DNA of 64,000 bases from Eucommia ulmoides (GCA_016647705.1 CM028335.1:2604001-2668000); one strand, 5' to 3'. Numbered from the stretch's first letter, positions 22,228 to 34,950 are shown. Program-made: numbers and translations. The notes: generated from the sequence alone by a model not told the origin.

Positions 22228-24581
22228 TTAATCTTGGCGTGGACGGGAGAGCCACAGGGAGCTGAGTGCCCGGAGACGGTGGAAGTGCTCGGCGATGGCC
22301 AGCAAACACCTCGCCGACTGCCTGGTCGTCAACACTTGGTGCAGCCTATGAAGCGTTTGGTGCCTCAAATTATCTGCCTGCAACCAAAAAATAATTATTT
22401 TCCTACGCAATTACAACTTGTGCTTTAGTCTCGCGCATTAAAAAAAGGCAGAAGATTCAACATACGTGTTGCACTATCGCAGTTACATGTATCTAATTTA
22501 TGTGTAAATAAATTTGTGCGTAAAATATTTGATAGATGTAATAAATATTTGTAACCTGTAACTAATATTAGACTCGTATATATAACTAATAGGGGTTTGT
22601 ATGGTAAGTCCTTTATTTTATCCTTAATTTTCAAAAAGTTTAATACACAATTGCAACTTGTGTTTTAGCCCATTACATTAAAAAAACAAAAAAACGGACG
22701 ACACAATACACGCGTTTCACTTTCGTAGTTACATGTATCTAATTTGTGTGTAAAATATTTGTTAAATGTAACAAATATTACACAAGTACATGTAACATAG
22801 TTATACATTATTTATAACCCGTAACTAATATTACACAGTTACATATAACTAATATTGCACGAGCATGAGTCTTGACTAATACGCAAGTAAAAGTTAATTT
22901 AAGGGATTAAATCAAAACTTATGTTTTAAATGAGATTAATAACAAATTACACCTGCTAGATAAACGGTGTATGTTGTCAACTTGGGATCTTACAGACTAC
23001 TCGACAACACGTTATCGTTTAGCAAGGGAGACTCTTTCTCCTTATCTTAAAAAAAGGATTACACCCGTTGTTTATTTTATTAATTCAAATAAAATAAAAT
23101 ATATATATATGTATATATATATGAAATGACGTCGTTTTAAGTAAAAAAAACGGTTTTTATGACAGATGACATCGTTCAAGCATGGGCATAAGATCTTCAT
23201 GATGGAACATGTTTTGGGTCCACAAAATTAAATTGTGAGTAATAAATGTAAGAAAGAATTATTTGTATTGTGAGACTAGGCTAGGGTTTCTATCTATCAT
23301 ATAATAAAATCCATTTTCAAAGTATGGGGGAAGACCTTGTGAGCTGTAGAGAGAGAGAGTAGAGAGAGAGTAGGTCATCAGTTGGGAGTAGGTTTCCCAC
23401 CCATGGAAGAAGAAGATTCTTCTTTATAGGACCCACTTTCAACCATCAACACATCAAGATCATATATATATATATATGTGTGTGTATATATATATATATA
23501 TGTACCAACTCCTCATCTCAACTCGGTACGGGTCATTTGCTTTCTACTGAATAACTATAGCGACAGATCGAGAAAATTGATCGAGGGACTGAATTTTTTA
23601 AAAAAGTTTAGTAGATATTTTTATAATTCAGGGAGGACGTATGTAGTTCATCCGTCTTTAACTGTTTGTATCGGTGAAGGTAAAAATCATAGTAAAGTCG
23701 CACATTAAGGTCTAATAGGAATGAGCCTAAAATGAAAATAACCCATATCTTATAAAATAACTATAGCGACAGATCGAGAAAATTGATCGAGGGACTAAAT
23801 TTTTTAAAAAAGTTTAGTAGATATTTTTATAATTCAGGGAGGACGTATGTAGTTCATCCGTCTTTCACTGTTTGTATCGGTGAAGGTAAAAATCATAGTA
23901 AAGTCGCACATTAAGGTCTAATAGGAATGAGCCTAAAATGAAAATAACCGATATCTTATAAAGTGTAGTAAATAAATAATTATTAATTCAGACCGAGAAA
24001 TTACGGTCCATAATGATGTAATATTTGAACTGGTCAATAAAAAAAATCAGACTCAGTTCTTGATTCTCACCAAACCAAGAGAAATTAGGTATGAATTCTA
24101 CTTTATATATACATGCTAATAACAATTCTAATACCATTCAATTCCTGATTAATTTATTCTCACACCGGAGGTTATTTGGTCGATATTACACCGATATCTC
24201 AAGTATTTTTCTTAAATTTTATAGGTAATGATCAGTGAGTTGAAAGCTAAAAATATGGTGAATTTTTCAGCAACATCATATATATATGATCAGTTGACAT
24301 CTATTCTATAAAGCGGGACACATATTGTATTTGAAATATTTTTTAATTATTTAATGGTTGAAGACATTTTTAACCGTTGAATTGAGAAATTAATTCAAAC
24401 TTATTTTTTAAAAATAAATTACCAAAAAAATATTAAAAAATAAATTATGGACACTTCAATATATATATATATGTGTGTATATATCAAGAGAGAGAATCCC
24501 AAGACCTGTAGTCTAGTGGATATGTAATTCACCTTCTTTGTGGAAGATCTAGAGTTGAACTCCCTCCGCACATATATAGTA

Positions 24582-24619
<38 letters not shown>

Positions 24620-27274
24620 TACCTGTCTAACAAAGCCTTCAAGGGTGGAGAGTTTGTTCATGGCAACGGCCATCTGGCCCATGTAGTTGGCCATGTTAGA
24701 AGGGTAGCTCAGGGCATCTGAGGCTATCGTGTCAGACAGTGATTGGTTCAGAGCTTCCAGCCCTTGACTCAGTGCCTCCTCCGAGTCGTGACTCGACTGC
24801 TGCAGCGCGTAGATCCCCAACAACTGCTGCTCCGTCAACGGCTCTATCTGATTTAAAATTATCTGAATAAAAAAATAAAAAAATTGCAATTTACGTTTTA
24901 ATTCCGCATTAATAAAAAACGGAAAACCCAACACACGCATTGCATTCTTGCAATTATATATGTATAACTTGTGTGCAAAATATTTATTAGATGTAATAAA
25001 TGTTACATAAGAACATGTAATTTATAACCTGTAATTAATATTACACAGACATGACTAATACGCAAGCAAAAATCAATTTAAGGGACTAAATCAAAACTTA
25101 TATTTTAAAGAGAGTAATAACATATTATACCTATATATATATATATATATAATTACTCTCAATCCGGAGTTGGTGGCATTACTTCTCTTTCTTTTTCATT
25201 ATTTACACAACCGAGGCGTGCAAGCACATATATTCTCTATCTCTACTCTCTCTCACACACAAACACACACAGTGGTTGTGAGAGAGAGAGAGTAGAAGCA
25301 TGCAGGAAGAAGTAGTAACAGACATGGCTTTAAGGTTCTGTTTGGAATAATAGCTAACTTGACTCTATAATGGAAAGTCTGCAACATGTCCTGTCGTCAT
25401 TCATCCAAACGCATCATTACATGCATCTTTTCTTACCAATTCACTGGCCGACACAAGTACATACATATATATGTATATGTATATATAAGCACCATGCATT
25501 TAACGTTCATATATAGATATGTATACCTCGATCGTATCGTCACTATATTGCTTTCCTCTCTAACTCCATGTGTATATATATAGATGGACCAACGAGCTTA
25601 ACTCACTCCCAAAAGACGTTTTGTAAGAGGAGGATTGCCATAGACTTTATGGTTAGTGCATGATCAAACAATACAAACGATGTAGAATTCAACACATCCC
25701 ACCATGCGCATCGTGGATTTTGACAAATCATTAAGAACAGATATCGAGAGGACTCAACATCACACGTGGGATTCATACACACTCTCACACATAGAGTGGA
25801 CTTTGACAAACCACTGCAAATGGATATCCGGGGGGTGACATTGACGTGAGATTTTGACAAACCACTACGAACGGATATTGAGAGGACTCAACATCAACGT
25901 GGGATTCATACACACTCTCACACACAGGGTGGACTTTGACAAACCACTGCAAATGGATATCCGGGGGCGTGATATTGACGTGAGATTCAACACGACCAAC
26001 ATCGAACAAAAGGTGTGACTCTCATACCATTTAGAAACTCAATGAGCCTAATTTACTTTCAAAAGACGTCTTATAAGAGAAGAATTGGCCTATATTTATC
26101 ATAACACAAATGTGGGATTTCACTATCTTGGAAAAATTACATTTTCAGTCCTTCAATTGTATATATACTACTTTTTAAATTTATAATTTGGCCCTTTAAC
26201 TATGACAATTGTGTGTTCATACATCAAATTCAAATATAAAAATCAATTAATATAATGATTTTTGATGCATGTATTTCCTTAATAACCATTTTTATACATT
26301 AAGAGGAACATATAAATAAAATATAAGAAAGAAGAAACCTAATGCAATTAGCATAGTGACAAATGTAAGGGGTGTAAGTGTAATTTAATAAAATTATTTT
26401 GTCACCATATACATGCTATTTTCATATGTCCTCTCATTAGTTCATCAACTTATTAGTTTTGTTGTCACATCCTATGTATACATATTCAAAATTTTAATTC
26501 ATTCATTCATCTTATCAATAAACTTTTCTTATTATAATTTATAAAATCATGATTATATAGTGAAAAATTGATTAACCTTGATGAGTTCCGATGGCCGGAA
26601 TCCTCCCATCCAAAGGAAGCAACGCTCGGCCGGAGTTTTCCACGTGCCGGAAACAAGATGAAAAACATCGGTTTTGGTGATCATGCTCTTGAGGTTTATA
26701 ATCTCGTCGTAATGTCCTAAGCAATTCTCGACGAAGATCCTGAGTTCGTTCTCTGGTATGTGATCTTGTAATGCATTTCGAAGCTCGCACATCAGTCGAT
26801 GGTGTTCATCGAGCCACCTCGCATACTCCATGTCGAAAAATGCAGCATCTAAAAATAAAATAAAATAAAATAACAAAAATTTATTTATGAGCATATATAT
26901 ATGTATAGATGTATGCATGATTTACATTTTTTTGAGTTTTTTTTTTAAATAAATAAATAAATAATAATACCTGAACTTATGTTACCCATACCAACAGGAA
27001 GGCCTTGATCTCCTCCTAGAATGCCACCTCCTCCGCCCAAATAATATCCCTAAAGAAAAAGAAAAAAGATGAAAGTTGAAGTATGAATACGCGCGCCCAC
27101 ATATATATATGTATATATATGTTACTTACTTGAGATCTAGCTCTTTGAAGCTCTTGTTCTAATTGAGTGAGCTTGATCCTACTTGACTCAAGCTGCTGAA
27201 CATAAGCCTGTAAAAAAAAATCACAATAAATTGTTTTTTCTAAATTTTGTTTGGGGGGCAGTTAGATACATACA

Positions 27275-27345
<71 letters not shown>

Positions 27346-27838
27346 GTGTGTGTGAAGTGGTTGTGTAATTTGGAATGCTGACCTTTTTCCTAAGCCTGCT
27401 TTTTCTTGCAGCCTCCCTATTCTGAGCTAACCTTCTTAGTGTCTGATTTTTGCATAAAAATCAACAAAAAATCAATATAAAAACATGGATATGTAGGAAA
27501 TAAATCTGTATAATTTCCCCAAAAATTAAATTCATTTTTAAAAAAAAAAAAAAGAAAGAAAAAATGAAGAAGAACACCTTAGGGTCTGGTGTTTTGGGTC
27601 TTTCTTGGTCTGAACTTGATGTAATACCTTTGCGGTTATTACCACCCTCTCGCTGCCAAAAAAAAACATTAAAATCCTCAAAAAAATAAAAATAAATAAA
27701 AAATAGATTATGAATCCTAATTCCGAATTGCGTGGTTGAGAAAGATTTATCTTCAAAGTAGACTTTTTTTTTTTGTTTTTCCATTTTTTTTGTTTTTGAG
27801 ATAAGAACTCTTCAAAGTAGACTTATGAAGCCCTGTTT

Positions 27839-27895
<57 letters not shown>

Positions 27896-28025
27896 TGAGA
27901 AGAGGTTTGGATGGCGGAGGGGCAGAAGCAACATCGATTTTGGGGTTGGGAAGCTCCATCGACGGCTGAGATTGTCTCTTTGAACCACCGCTTGCAGCTG
28001 GAGAAACTACTCCATCACCTCCCTG

Positions 28026-28057
<32 letters not shown>

Positions 28058-28906
28058 TACAAACAATACCAAACACAAAAAATTAATTTCAAATTTAATA
28101 CAAATAAAAACAACAAAAATGAACAATATATATATATATGTATGTATGTATGTATATATGTATGTATGTATACCTTTGTTGTTGCTGAAGGCTCTATATG
28201 CATCGGCTGAGAGGGAAATATGTTCAAAGTTGGTGGTCTCATCATACAATTCTCTGAGATTTTTTGACAAAATAACCTCAGATTTCAACAGATAAACAGA
28301 CAGAATTCTAGAGAGAGAAAGTAGAGAGAGAATTGCACCACTTTATCGCCATTATTCTACAGACAATCATGATTGTGGGAGTGGGATTCTAGAGAGAGAG
28401 TAGAGAGAGAGCAAAGAATCATGCAATTCTAGCTTTCTGCAGTCAAGAGAGGAGAAAAAAGCCTGAAATTTTATTGATTAATTCAAAAAAAAAAAAATCA
28501 TTTGGTACGATCTCATGTACTCTAACCCACCAAAAAATGAAAAACAAATTAAAAAAAAAAAAAGATTAATTATCTGGATTTTCTTTCATGGTGAAAGAAT
28601 ATGGTCAAAAGAAGGTACATGTCTGTAGAACACAGAGTTCGCATGAACCTGAAGAAGGAACTTATTCCCCTACAAGAATCTCAACAGGACAGCTCCAAAT
28701 TAAGCACAAAGCTAAACCCATTTCTTCTCTCTGTTTTAATGGATTAATCAGTTTTACAGAGAGAAAGAGGAGAGAGAAAGCTTCCATCTATGGAGTTTGG
28801 TCCTTGGCTGGACAGAGGCGTCGAGCAGAAAGAAACGACCCATTTCTCTTCTAAATCAGAGGATTAAGTGAATTAGATTATAGAAAGAGAAAATCAAAGT
28901 TCAGAT

Positions 28907-28955
<49 letters not shown>

Positions 28956-29135
28956 TACGTCTTTGGTCTTGGACTGTGGAGGGATGATCTTGTCCATCAA
29001 GGTAGAGGAAAAGAGCTTGATCCAATTCACCCAGATCATACGCTCCGCCATCTTTGCTTCTGCTCAACCACAAATCAAGCCCCCAAAAATGGACATGGGT
29101 GAATTCGAAAATAAGCTTCATATATATATATATAT

Positions 29136-29172
<37 letters not shown>

Positions 29173-29324
29173 AGGAAAGATTACATGAAGTTGTTTTGAA
29201 GGGCTGATGAGGAAGATGATGGCATCATCTCAAACGATATCTGATGACTATTATTCTGATGATGATGTTCTTGAAACTGCACCAGTGAAGGATTAGACTC
29301 AACGGATGCTCTTGCGAACGCCAT
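22228..29324 (-). CDS. TGA10: TGA9/TGA10-clade bZIP transcription factor, 11 exons, 467 aa
   Basis: Exons on the minus strand: 29324-29185, 29059-28959, 28253-28174, 28022-27894, 27652-27578, 27442-27383, 27207-27130, 27049-26971, 26848-26577, 24862-24623, 22377-22228. All joins are GT-AG and in phase (1404 nt with stop). The protein starts MAFARASVESNPSL. It has the clade-typical AYDLGELDQALFLYLDGQ and RPPTLNIFPSQPMHIEPS blocks, then the basic region LRRLAQNREAARKSRLRKK (about 177-195) and a leucine zipper to about 221. A DOG1-type domain (FFDMEYARWLDEHHRLMCEL ... SSLWLSRPRQD) runs to the end. TGA factors bind TGACG motifs in the nucleus and work with NPR1-type co-regulators or ROXY glutaredoxins. 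The TGA9/10 clade is known for anther development. Introns 9 and 10 are long (1714 and 2245 bp) and repeat-laden. The choice of TGA10 over TGA9 rests on remembered family sequence. Confidence 0.9.
22404..22960. mobile_element. Two family-B pieces in intron 10 of the TGA gene
   Basis: A left-shortened family-B copy begins near 22404, only ~27 bp from the acceptor of exon 11. A second, more complete copy begins near 22583 (GGGGTTTGTATGGTAAGTCC), apparently inserted into the first. Both are in the same direction as the other family-B copies. The target repeat is not resolved. Confidence 0.55.
23551..23962. repeat. Recent 206-bp tandem duplication in intron 10
   Basis: Two units, 23551-23756 and 23757-23962, begin ATAACTATAGCGACAGATCG and differ at only about three positions. 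The duplication is therefore very young compared with the rest of the intron. Confidence 0.9.
24872..25128. mobile_element. Family-B piece in intron 9 of the TGA gene
   Basis: A shortened family-B copy begins ~10 bp from the acceptor of exon 10. The branch-point region of that intron therefore probably lies in transposon-derived DNA. A (TA)n tract follows at 25130-25150. Confidence 0.6.
25590..26095. repeat. Imperfect tandem/dispersed repeat block in intron 9
   Basis: GAGCTTAACTCACTCCCAAA (near 25594) and GAGCCTAATTTACTTTCAAA (near 26043) begin two copies of one unit. Between them the phrase TGACAAACCACTGCAAATGG recurs near 25806 and 25938, with a related copy at 25855. Short ORFs here come from the repeats. 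Confidence 0.6.
27278..27341. repeat. (TA)n microsatellite in intron 6 of the TGA gene
   Basis: About 32 TA units followed by a GT run. The length is probably polymorphic. Confidence 0.9.
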
Positions 29325-29770
29325 TATAATCACTTGAAGCTTTCTCTCTCTAGAAATCACGGATATACAATCACTTGAAGCTTTCTCTCTCTAGAAATCG
29401 AAGCTTTCTTTCTCTAGAAATCAAGTAACTATTATCTGTGTTCTATTTAAATATCATTTCCGAGATCACAGAAATCGATACATATAGAGAGAGAAGATGG
29501 GTCAAGGGGGAGAGAGAGAGAGAGAGGTCGGTTATGCATAATTTGGGTGAGCGTTTTCATGAGAGGATAGAGAGAGAGAGGGAGAGAGAATTGAATGCTA
29601 AAGAAGACAAATCTGTTTTAGAGTTCTCAGCTGCCATTTTTCTCTCTCTAAAAAGAAGAAGCAGAAGAAGACGACTTTCTGTGGAATCAAAAAAATTTCA
29701 GATAAAGCGGTCTTAACATATCTCTCTCTCTGTTCAAACTCTCTCTCTCTAAAACGGTTCCACTCGGCGA
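29325..29770 (-). promoter_or_regulatory. Leader/promoter region of the TGA gene
   Basis: Just upstream of the start codon, the phrase GAAGCTTTCTCTCTCTAG occurs three times (about 29336, 29378 and 29400). Further out are several GAGAGA/CTCTCT blocks (29490-29525, 29560-29590, 29640-29750). On the coding strand these are GA-rich leader repeats. No TATA box stands out. The ORF on the opposite strand is explained by the GA repeats. Confidence 0.5.
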
Positions 29771-30829
29771 AACCACCTAAGGGAGGGAGAAAACCGCTAG
29801 TGGTTTTGTGGAAACCCAGGTTTGGAGGGGTTCCTTGTTGGACTCAATTTTCTGGGGGTGTGAAATGACGAAAAAGTCCTTGGGGTCTTTCCTATTGACA
29901 TTTTCATGCAACTTTGAACTTACACGTAGAGCGGTACAAGGGTGACTCGACGAGTGTTTCAAGGAAAACCTTCTCTCTCCTCTCTCCACTTTTTTTTTTT
30001 TTTAAAATAAAAAAAATAATTTATTATCTTATTTTCATTTTATTTTGATTTGTGTTTCGGTCACGTGATCGGTTTCTCCCTTAAATCTTCAATCAAATCC
30101 TTGCAACTAAAGTATGCATCGTCGATCGTCAATATCACTTTTGCTGGCTACCTACCATCGGACTTCAGAACTCCGGTATTTCGAGTCCGGTCGTCGACGC
30201 CCAATTTTTTTTTAAAGTACATGTAACTATTTTTTTAGCTAGCGTATCTTTTAGTTACGTTTACTTTTTTAATATATATTTTTAGTTATATCTAACTATT
30301 TTTAATGTATTTTTAGTTACATTTTAAGTGTATTTTTTATTATTATTTTTTTAATGTAAAGTGTAATTTTTATTTATATTCTTATAATTAAAAATTACTT
30401 AAAATATAAATAAAGAGAAATATCTTATTTGTCCCTTATAGTGAGTGAGTGTTTATTTAAAAAGATCAAACCCAACGGTGAAACTAGAAATTGATTCAAA
30501 CTCAACGTTGAATCTAGAAAATTGATTGAAAGGTTAAAAAAAAATGTTTATTCGATATTTATATAAATTAGAGGGATTATGTAAAATATTAAGGATTTTA
30601 ATTAATTTTCTTTATAAAAATATAAAAATAAAGAAAAAAAAATTCAAGAGTTGAGATGGACTTGAGTTCCCCTTAGCCTAACATTGCGCATTTTCAAAAA
30701 AATTAAAAGAAGAAGAAGAAGAATTGGTAAGTTTAAATGTATAAATTAATATTAAACTTACATACGTATATAATTATTAAATTCTTATTCCATATATATA
30801 GTTCACTTCAGTGTTTCAAAATCACTATA
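29771..30829. other. Intergenic, no feature
   Basis: Low-complexity AT-rich DNA. A 70-codon minus-strand ORF (29777-29989) shows no family resemblance. Confidence 0.4.
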
Positions 30830-31075
30830 TAACTTAAATGAATTATTCCTTGAAAGCTGAACTGAGATTAGAAATTCGTTTCTTATTCTCTCGTGATCAA
30901 ATTATCCGTGCAAACTGGTGGGTTGCATTTAAGAGCGGATATCAAATTTTTTGTCAACATCGATCACTTGAGAATTCCAAAACCCAAATCATCCGTGCAA
31001 ACTGATGGGTTACACTTAAGAGCGGATATTAGATTGTTGTTAACATCGATTACTTGATAATTCCAAGATTACTAT
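30830..31075. repeat. Family-C repeat, inverted copy
   Basis: The opposite-strand version of the block at 37403-37758. It contains two units with TATCCGTGCAAACTGGTGGG / CATCCGTGCAAACTGATGGG and TTAAGAGCGGATAT. The class is unknown. Confidence 0.55.
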
Positions 31076-31689
31076 ATAACTCAAATAAGTTACTCCACTG
31101 ACACCGTGACACCGTATTGATTTTAAGTTGAGATTTCTTAACAATAATTGTATAACCAGGAAGAGGAAAAAAGCAACATAGTTGGTTAGAACATAAGTTT
31201 CATATGTCAAATGTCACAATCAAAGAAGTTTAGGGTGTGATGTATATATATAATACAGAGAAAGAGAATTTACAAAAGGAACAATGATTTTTGTTGCGTA
31301 TATATGGAGTAGGATTTCAGTTGAATTTAACACTTTTTTTTTTTTGGGTTAACTTCTTCCAAGAGAGAGAGACAATTTTTTCAATAAAAAAAATGATTAA
31401 AATAATAATTTGGATTAGGTATATCAGCATATATCCTCTCCATTTAATTACTTAATTAAACTAATCTTAAGGGCAAATCCATCATGCTCTTACCCACTCA
31501 TCTTATTGGTTGAATTTAACACTTTTGACTTGAGAACAAAGTATAAAATCCAAATGAAACCCTAATATTTGGCAACATTTACTCCAACATTACAATCTAG
31601 GGTTTCTGTGTTCTATCTGTTGTTATATTATCTTTAATATATGTTGATGTTACTGAAAATTGATGACACAGTAAATTTGTAATAAGTCA
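31076..31689. other. Intergenic, no feature
   Basis: AT-rich; nothing recognisable on either strand. Confidence 0.4.
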
Positions 31690-32215
31690 TTGCAGTCCTT
31701 CGTTCTTGATTCTGGTTATACTTGCACAAATTCTTAACATTTAGGGGTGGATTCTGGTAAAGAACTTCTGTCAGAAATAGTATCAAGCTCAATGTAAATT
31801 CAAATTGTGCCTATGTCTTCTCATGTAGACCTGGTTATTTATAATTCTTCAAAAGACGAGAAAGAGCAGCGAGAGAGCACGTAGTCATGAATCTGTTATC
31901 AGCGCACACAGCCCTGACATGTGCAGATCCTTAGGCGTTATTAGTGTGATGACACTCTAACGAACTTTCCACCCGTCTTGTCTCTTGGACCCGACCTACG
32001 CGTAGAATCGGGTTCTGAGTGCTCCACGACTTATCCTGGGTGTGTCATTCGTTAGAAGGGCTCTTGCCCAGCAGTTATGGATCTCGAGGCCTTTTTGAAC
32101 CACGGAGGCCCCAGGGACATTCAGGGTTGTTTGGGCTTTTCCTTGGCACTTACTTTTATGCTCATGCTCTAGACTTGTTTCGATGGTGGCTCACTCGAGC
32201 GGCCCATGAACAAAT
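31690..32215 (-). mobile_element. LTR fossil, - orientation
   Basis: A diverged relative of the block at 10243-10790 in reverse orientation. Both have the order: CATGGGCC near the start, GGTCGGGTCCAAG in the middle, TATAAAT, then AATTTGTGCA near the end. The 66-codon ORF at 32019-32219 is incidental. Decayed and without internal genes. Confidence 0.45.
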
Positions 32216-32219
32216 TTGA

Positions 32220-32797
32220 AACTTAAATGATATAATTTAACTCAACTGTTTTGAAGTGAGAATGTGAAATTTTTAGACATGAATTTTCTCTTGAATTTTT
32301 TTTATAATTCAATCTCATCCACCCATTACCTTCAAAACAATTCCAACTTGAACGAAAAAACATTTTCAAAAAAGGGTAATGATTTAAAACTTAAATGATA
32401 CAAAATATAATTTAATTCAACTGCTTTAGAATTTAGATATTTGAAAGAAAAAAAAAAAGGCTATAATTTATTATATATAAATATATGAGAAATTGATAAC
32501 ATAATTTTTTTATTTTTTATTTTTTATTTGAATAATTAACTAATTAATCTTGCATGCTTTGCCCTTCCCTTGGAGGAGGCTGCTACTGCTCCCTTCGCAG
32601 GCTTTTGAATTTTTTCATTTATTATATGTGTTCTACAAAAAATTAGGTCACCAAATCTTGTTGATCTTCCATTAAATTAGTAGAAATGTTTCCGGTAAAT
32701 GAAGAACATTTGAGATATATTTAGTAAATAATTACATAAAGTAAAAAATCATAATAATTAATTATTATTTTTTTGAATGGACGGTAATAAATAAAAC
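32220..32797. other. AT-rich spacer with a short direct repeat
   Basis: ACTTAAATGATA followed by ATAATTTAA-TCAACTG occurs near 32221 and 32386. A similar phrase lies near 3597 in intron 1 of the ABHD18-like gene. Otherwise nothing is seen. Confidence 0.35.
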
Positions 32798-33450
32798 GAG
32801 TTTAAACTTGAAATATCTTCTGTCGTTTTGATAAATATCAAGAGCACCTCCTATTATTTTATAATATCTAAGAGATCCCTTATTTTTTCAGTTTAGCTAC
32901 CAAGAACGCCCTCTATTATATTTTGTTGACTAAAATACCTTTACAACGTACTATTTTTTTTGTTCCTTATTTCATTTTTTTTTCTTTACAAAATTTGTTA
33001 CTTTTATTATTTTCTTTTGTTTTATTTTCTTATTTTTGGTAAATAAAAAATTAAAAAAAAAAATCTAGAACATAAAATGTTAAAAAATAAAAATCGAAAA
33101 ATAGAATTTGATAGATATAAAAAGTTAAAGTTTTCTTTTTGTCTTATTTTATGCTTTTATTTTTTAACTTTTTTACTTTTATACCATGTACCAAAAAATA
33201 TATATAGAAGAAAAAAAACAAAAAAAACAAAAAACAAGAGGGAACGATAGAGAGCAGAAAAATAAAAAATAAAAACGAAAAACAAAATTAAAAAATAAAA
33301 GAAAAAGAACAAAATATTACAAGGCTATTTTTATCAACAAAATGTAATAAGCGGTATCTCTATAACGTATTATGAAAACTATAGGGTTTGATCTCAATAT
33401 TTGTTGAAACGACAGGGGTGTCTCAGGTAAAAAGTTTAAATAAAACATAT
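32798..33450. mobile_element. Inverted-repeat element family F, copy 1
   Basis: The left part, containing CTGTCGTTTTGATAAATATC, pairs with the right part ATATTTGTTGAAACGACAG. The interior is A/T-rich with further complementary stretches. A larger copy lies at 59636-62014. The class is not certain. Confidence 0.5.
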
Positions 33451-33608
33451 ATATCCCTAACTTAGCTGTTTAAACATCATTTTCCATTGTAAATTGATGT
33501 AAATAGAAGAGGTTTAGTTTAATATTTTATGCTAATTAAAGACCTATTCTTTCATGTATTTTCTATATCTAGCTAGGGTTTTTTGATCTGACCATCTCTT
33601 AATTTAAG

Positions 33609-33609
<1 letters not shown>

Positions 33610-33692
<83 letters not shown>
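33610..33692. repeat. (TA)n microsatellite, ~83 bp
   Basis: Uninterrupted TA repeat, the longest in the window. Confidence 0.95.
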
Positions 33693-33694
<2 letters not shown>

Positions 33695-34943
33695 CAAGCA
33701 AAATAGATGATAAGATTCAATGAACTAGACAACATTCTGTTACCCTAAAAATGTAAATTGTTATGCAAATAATTAGTTTGAAGTACCTTTTCAATGCAAC
33801 CTACCACCAGAACTACATATTTTTTTGGTTGACTATCTATAATTGAGCATTTAGTCAACCAGGGTTAGCCTTAAATTAATTAGATTAAATTCAAATATAT
33901 GACTAATAATACAACTTGTTAATTAACTGAGATTTGTTGTTTGTAAAGACCATTGAATTAATTTTTTTAATTGGGAGAAAACCTATTCAAATTAGAGAAA
34001 TAGTCTACATATATATATATATTATTCAGTAAACTGCTAGGGGCTCATGTCGCGCTACACCAATCACCCGGATATTGGTTATCCAAGCTCCCGTGTTTGT
34101 GAAACGTCCTGAAACTACAACGAAAACTACATATTAGGACAACATTTTTAGAAACAATTTGTAAATAGTGTTATTTTAAATTGTTATTGAGAAACTCAAT
34201 CATATTGTCCTTATAATATATATAAATGATAAAAATAAAAAATTATCCTAATAAATATAAAATAATGTGACAAAATAATTGTCCTTATAAGTTATTGGGA
34301 TGAGCTTTTATGGGACAATTTTTAATTATTTCATACTAAATGCGTTCCAAAATAGTACATGTTATGACAGATTTAGTGTCGTTAAAAATGAATTTTGTTG
34401 TATCGGGCTGCTCTCGATAGGGAAGGGTATTGATTGGTTGAAAGGCTTGAAAGAGAGCCGTTTATTTTAGTATTTGCGAAATTGGAACTTTACTGACTCA
34501 TTTCATATTTCAAAGATAGGAGGACGGGTTATTCACATTTCATTTGGTGGTCAGAAAATGTCGTGAAAGAAGCACATTGGGTGGGTGTGCTTCGACCGTA
34601 TCTCTAGGGAGGCTCTCCTCTTACTACTGAATGATCTATATATATATATTCTTATATACTTCGGATTTTTATTGCCTGTTTAGTGCACGGTTAAGACGCT
34701 TCGAATTTAGATTTAAAATTATATATATATATGCTCAAACAACAATAAAACTTAACAATTATTAAAAAAAAAAAAAAACCAGCCGGATCACATGGAAATG
34801 TGGCTCTAATTACATGTGCCCTAATGGTAGCTCAACCACATTTAAAAGCCATGTGAGATTAGGAATTAAGTGAGAAAATAAAATAAAATAAAACTAAAAA
34901 AGGAAGAGAGAAAATCTTTTTTCTCTACTTTAAAAACTTACCC
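33693..34943. other. Intergenic, unclassified
   Basis: AT-rich. A stretch at about 34390-34620 reads like degenerate coding DNA from a mobile element but contains no usable frame, and I cannot name it. Confidence 0.35.
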
Positions 34944-34950
34944 ATCACCC

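Noticed and set aside
24419-24622. Extension of the TGA exon 10 frame past the donor (LSLSIYIYIYI)
   Set aside because: The frame runs into (CT)n(TA)n after a GT donor. The real protein continues at the exon at 22377, which matches the family.
26553-26790. Alternative frame ORF in TGA exon 9 (MRASKCITRSH...)
   Set aside because: Shadow of the DOG1-domain exon.
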